A stretch of 6,532 bases of DNA, taken from the NCBI GenBank assembly GCA_016218905.1, contig JACRCS010000785.1:1-6532 (forward strand), read 5' to 3'. Made by a program: the position numbers and the translations under genes. The stretch is from Deltaproteobacteria bacterium. Lineage in GTDB: Bacteria > Desulfobacterota_C > Deferrisomatia > Deferrisomatales > JACRMM01. Shown one piece after another: positions 6,063-6,532 of the stretch; position 1 is the stretch's first letter; each line of letters starts with the position of its first letter. Below the pieces are notes generated by a model. The model was not told where the DNA came from. It ran no database searches and worked only from the letters and a program-made list of their open reading frames with translations.

Positions 6063-6136
6063 TGGAGGCGCCACCCGGATTTGAACCGGGGATAGAGGTT
6101 TTGCAGACCTCTGCCTTACCGCTTGGCGATGGCGCC
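6063..6136 (-). tRNA. tRNA-Cys (anticodon GCA)
   Basis: The minus strand folds into a full cloverleaf. The 7-bp acceptor stem is GGCGCCA/TGGCGCC, the anticodon arm AGAGGT/ACCTCT encloses the loop CTGCAAA (anticodon GCA), and the T arm is CCCGG-TTCAAAT-CCGGG. The discriminator base is U, as expected for cysteine tRNA, and the 3' CCA is encoded in the DNA. Confidence 0.97.
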
Positions 6137-6155
6137 CCGTGGAGAAGAGGGAGGT

Positions 6156-6185
6156 AAAGTACCCGCTGGCCGAAGCCCTTGTCAA
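6156..6185 (-). promoter_or_regulatory. Sigma-70 promoter of tRNA-Cys
   Basis: On the minus strand a perfect TTGACA (6185-6180) is followed after 18 bases by TACTTT (6161-6156), 4 of 6 to the consensus. Transcription would start about 12 bases before the mature tRNA 5' end at 6136. The -35 box overlaps the TGA stop (6184-6182) of the upstream pseudouridine synthase gene, so the tRNA need not depend on read-through. Bases after the -10 are C-rich, a feature linked to stringent control in stable-RNA promoters. Confidence 0.7.
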
Positions 6186-6532
6186 GGGGTCTCGGCCCGT
6201 CCTTTCGGCGGCCCCGCGGTCCTGGCGCCTCGCTTGACCGCGGCCCGGAGGCCGTTGAGCAGGTGTTGCAGATCGGACGCGGGCCGTGCCTCGAAGGCGA
6301 GCACCTGGCGGGTCAGGGGATGGAGAAAGGAGAGCTTCCAGGCGTGAAGCGCCTGACGCTTGAGCGACACCTCCGAGGCCTCCTCGGGGGCGTAGTGGCG
6401 GTCTCCCACGAGGGGGTGGCCGAAGGCACGAAACTGCACCCGGATCTGATTCTTCAAACCGCTCTCGAGCCGCACTTCGAGGAGCGTGACGCCCGGCAAC
6501 CGCTCGAGGACCCGATAGTGGGTGACCGCCTC
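6182..6532 (-). CDS. RluA/RluD-family pseudouridine synthase, C-terminal part (5' end outside window)
   Basis: The visible 116 residues match the C-terminal end of enzymes that turn specific uridines of rRNA or tRNA into pseudouridine in the cytoplasm. The fragment begins Glu-Ala-Val-Thr-His-Tyr-Arg-Val-Leu-Glu and then carries the family's late motif as Ser-Gly-Leu-Lys-Asn-Gln-Ile-Arg-Val-Gln (residues 24-33), where most members have Thr-Gly-Arg-Thr-His-Gln-Ile-Arg-Val-His. Next come Gly-His-Pro-Leu-Val-Gly-Asp-Arg-His-Tyr, then Ala-Leu-His-Ala-Trp and Phe-Leu-His-Pro-Leu-Thr, all typical of this end of the fold. The catalytic Asp motif (HRLD) lies upstream, outside the window, so activity cannot be judged. 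The coding sequence continues past the right edge; a TTG at 6499 is an internal Leu codon, not a start. The tRNA-Cys follows 45 bases downstream on the same strand. Confidence 0.88.
   Translation of the reverse strand, partial: EAVTHYRVLERLPGVTLLEVRLESGLKNQIRVQFRAFGHPLVGDRHYAPEEASEVSLKRQALHAWKLSFLHPLTRQVLAFEARPASDLQHLLNGLRAAVKRGARTAGPPKGRAETP

Noticed and set aside
1..6532. Mobile elements, CRISPR array, tRNA-associated integration site
   Set aside because: No transposase or integrase, no spaced direct repeats, and no duplicated tRNA-Cys 3' end elsewhere in the window were seen.

Overview
The window is a GC-rich bacterial chromosome segment with dense protein coding. Its predicted proteins (a very large exported multicopper oxidase, a membrane histidine kinase of the NarX type, NarL- and CheY-type response regulators) fit a high-GC Gram-negative bacterium such as a deltaproteobacterium or a relative in the NC10/Rokubacteria/Acidobacteria range. 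The sequence alone does not fix the lineage.

Layout. Positions 1-2720 (minus strand) carry the first 906 codons of a giant, signal-peptide-bearing multicopper oxidase of the kind that includes MnxG, MofA and Geobacter OmpB. Its C-terminus lies beyond the left edge. A 495-base intergenic region (2721-3215) separates it from a divergent plus-strand histidine kinase (3216-4604) and holds a cluster of inverted repeats and a possible short leader ORF that would end on the oxidase start codon. A minus-strand NarL/FixJ response regulator (4576-5229) runs head-on into the kinase, and the last 29 bases of the two genes overlap. A second divergent intergenic region (5230-5450) leads to a plus-strand receiver-only response regulator (5451-5837). 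A strong hairpin (6007-6033) then separates this gene from a minus-strand tRNA-Cys(GCA) (6063-6136). The tRNA has a recognisable promoter of its own, whose -35 box overlaps the stop codon of a partial RluA-family pseudouridine synthase gene (6182-6532, minus).

How it may work together. The kinase, the NarL-type regulator and the receiver-only protein form a compact phosphorelay-like set in three separate transcription units next to a putative metal-oxidising enzyme. The most economical reading is that the kinase signals to the NarL-type regulator, which acts on the oxidase promoter, and that the free receiver competes for or buffers phosphate. A recurring A/T-flanked TGGGG word occurs in both divergent intergenic regions and could be the regulator's target. 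The wiring is inference. The gene identities rest on motifs that can be read directly. The tRNA and pseudouridine synthase are housekeeping flank.
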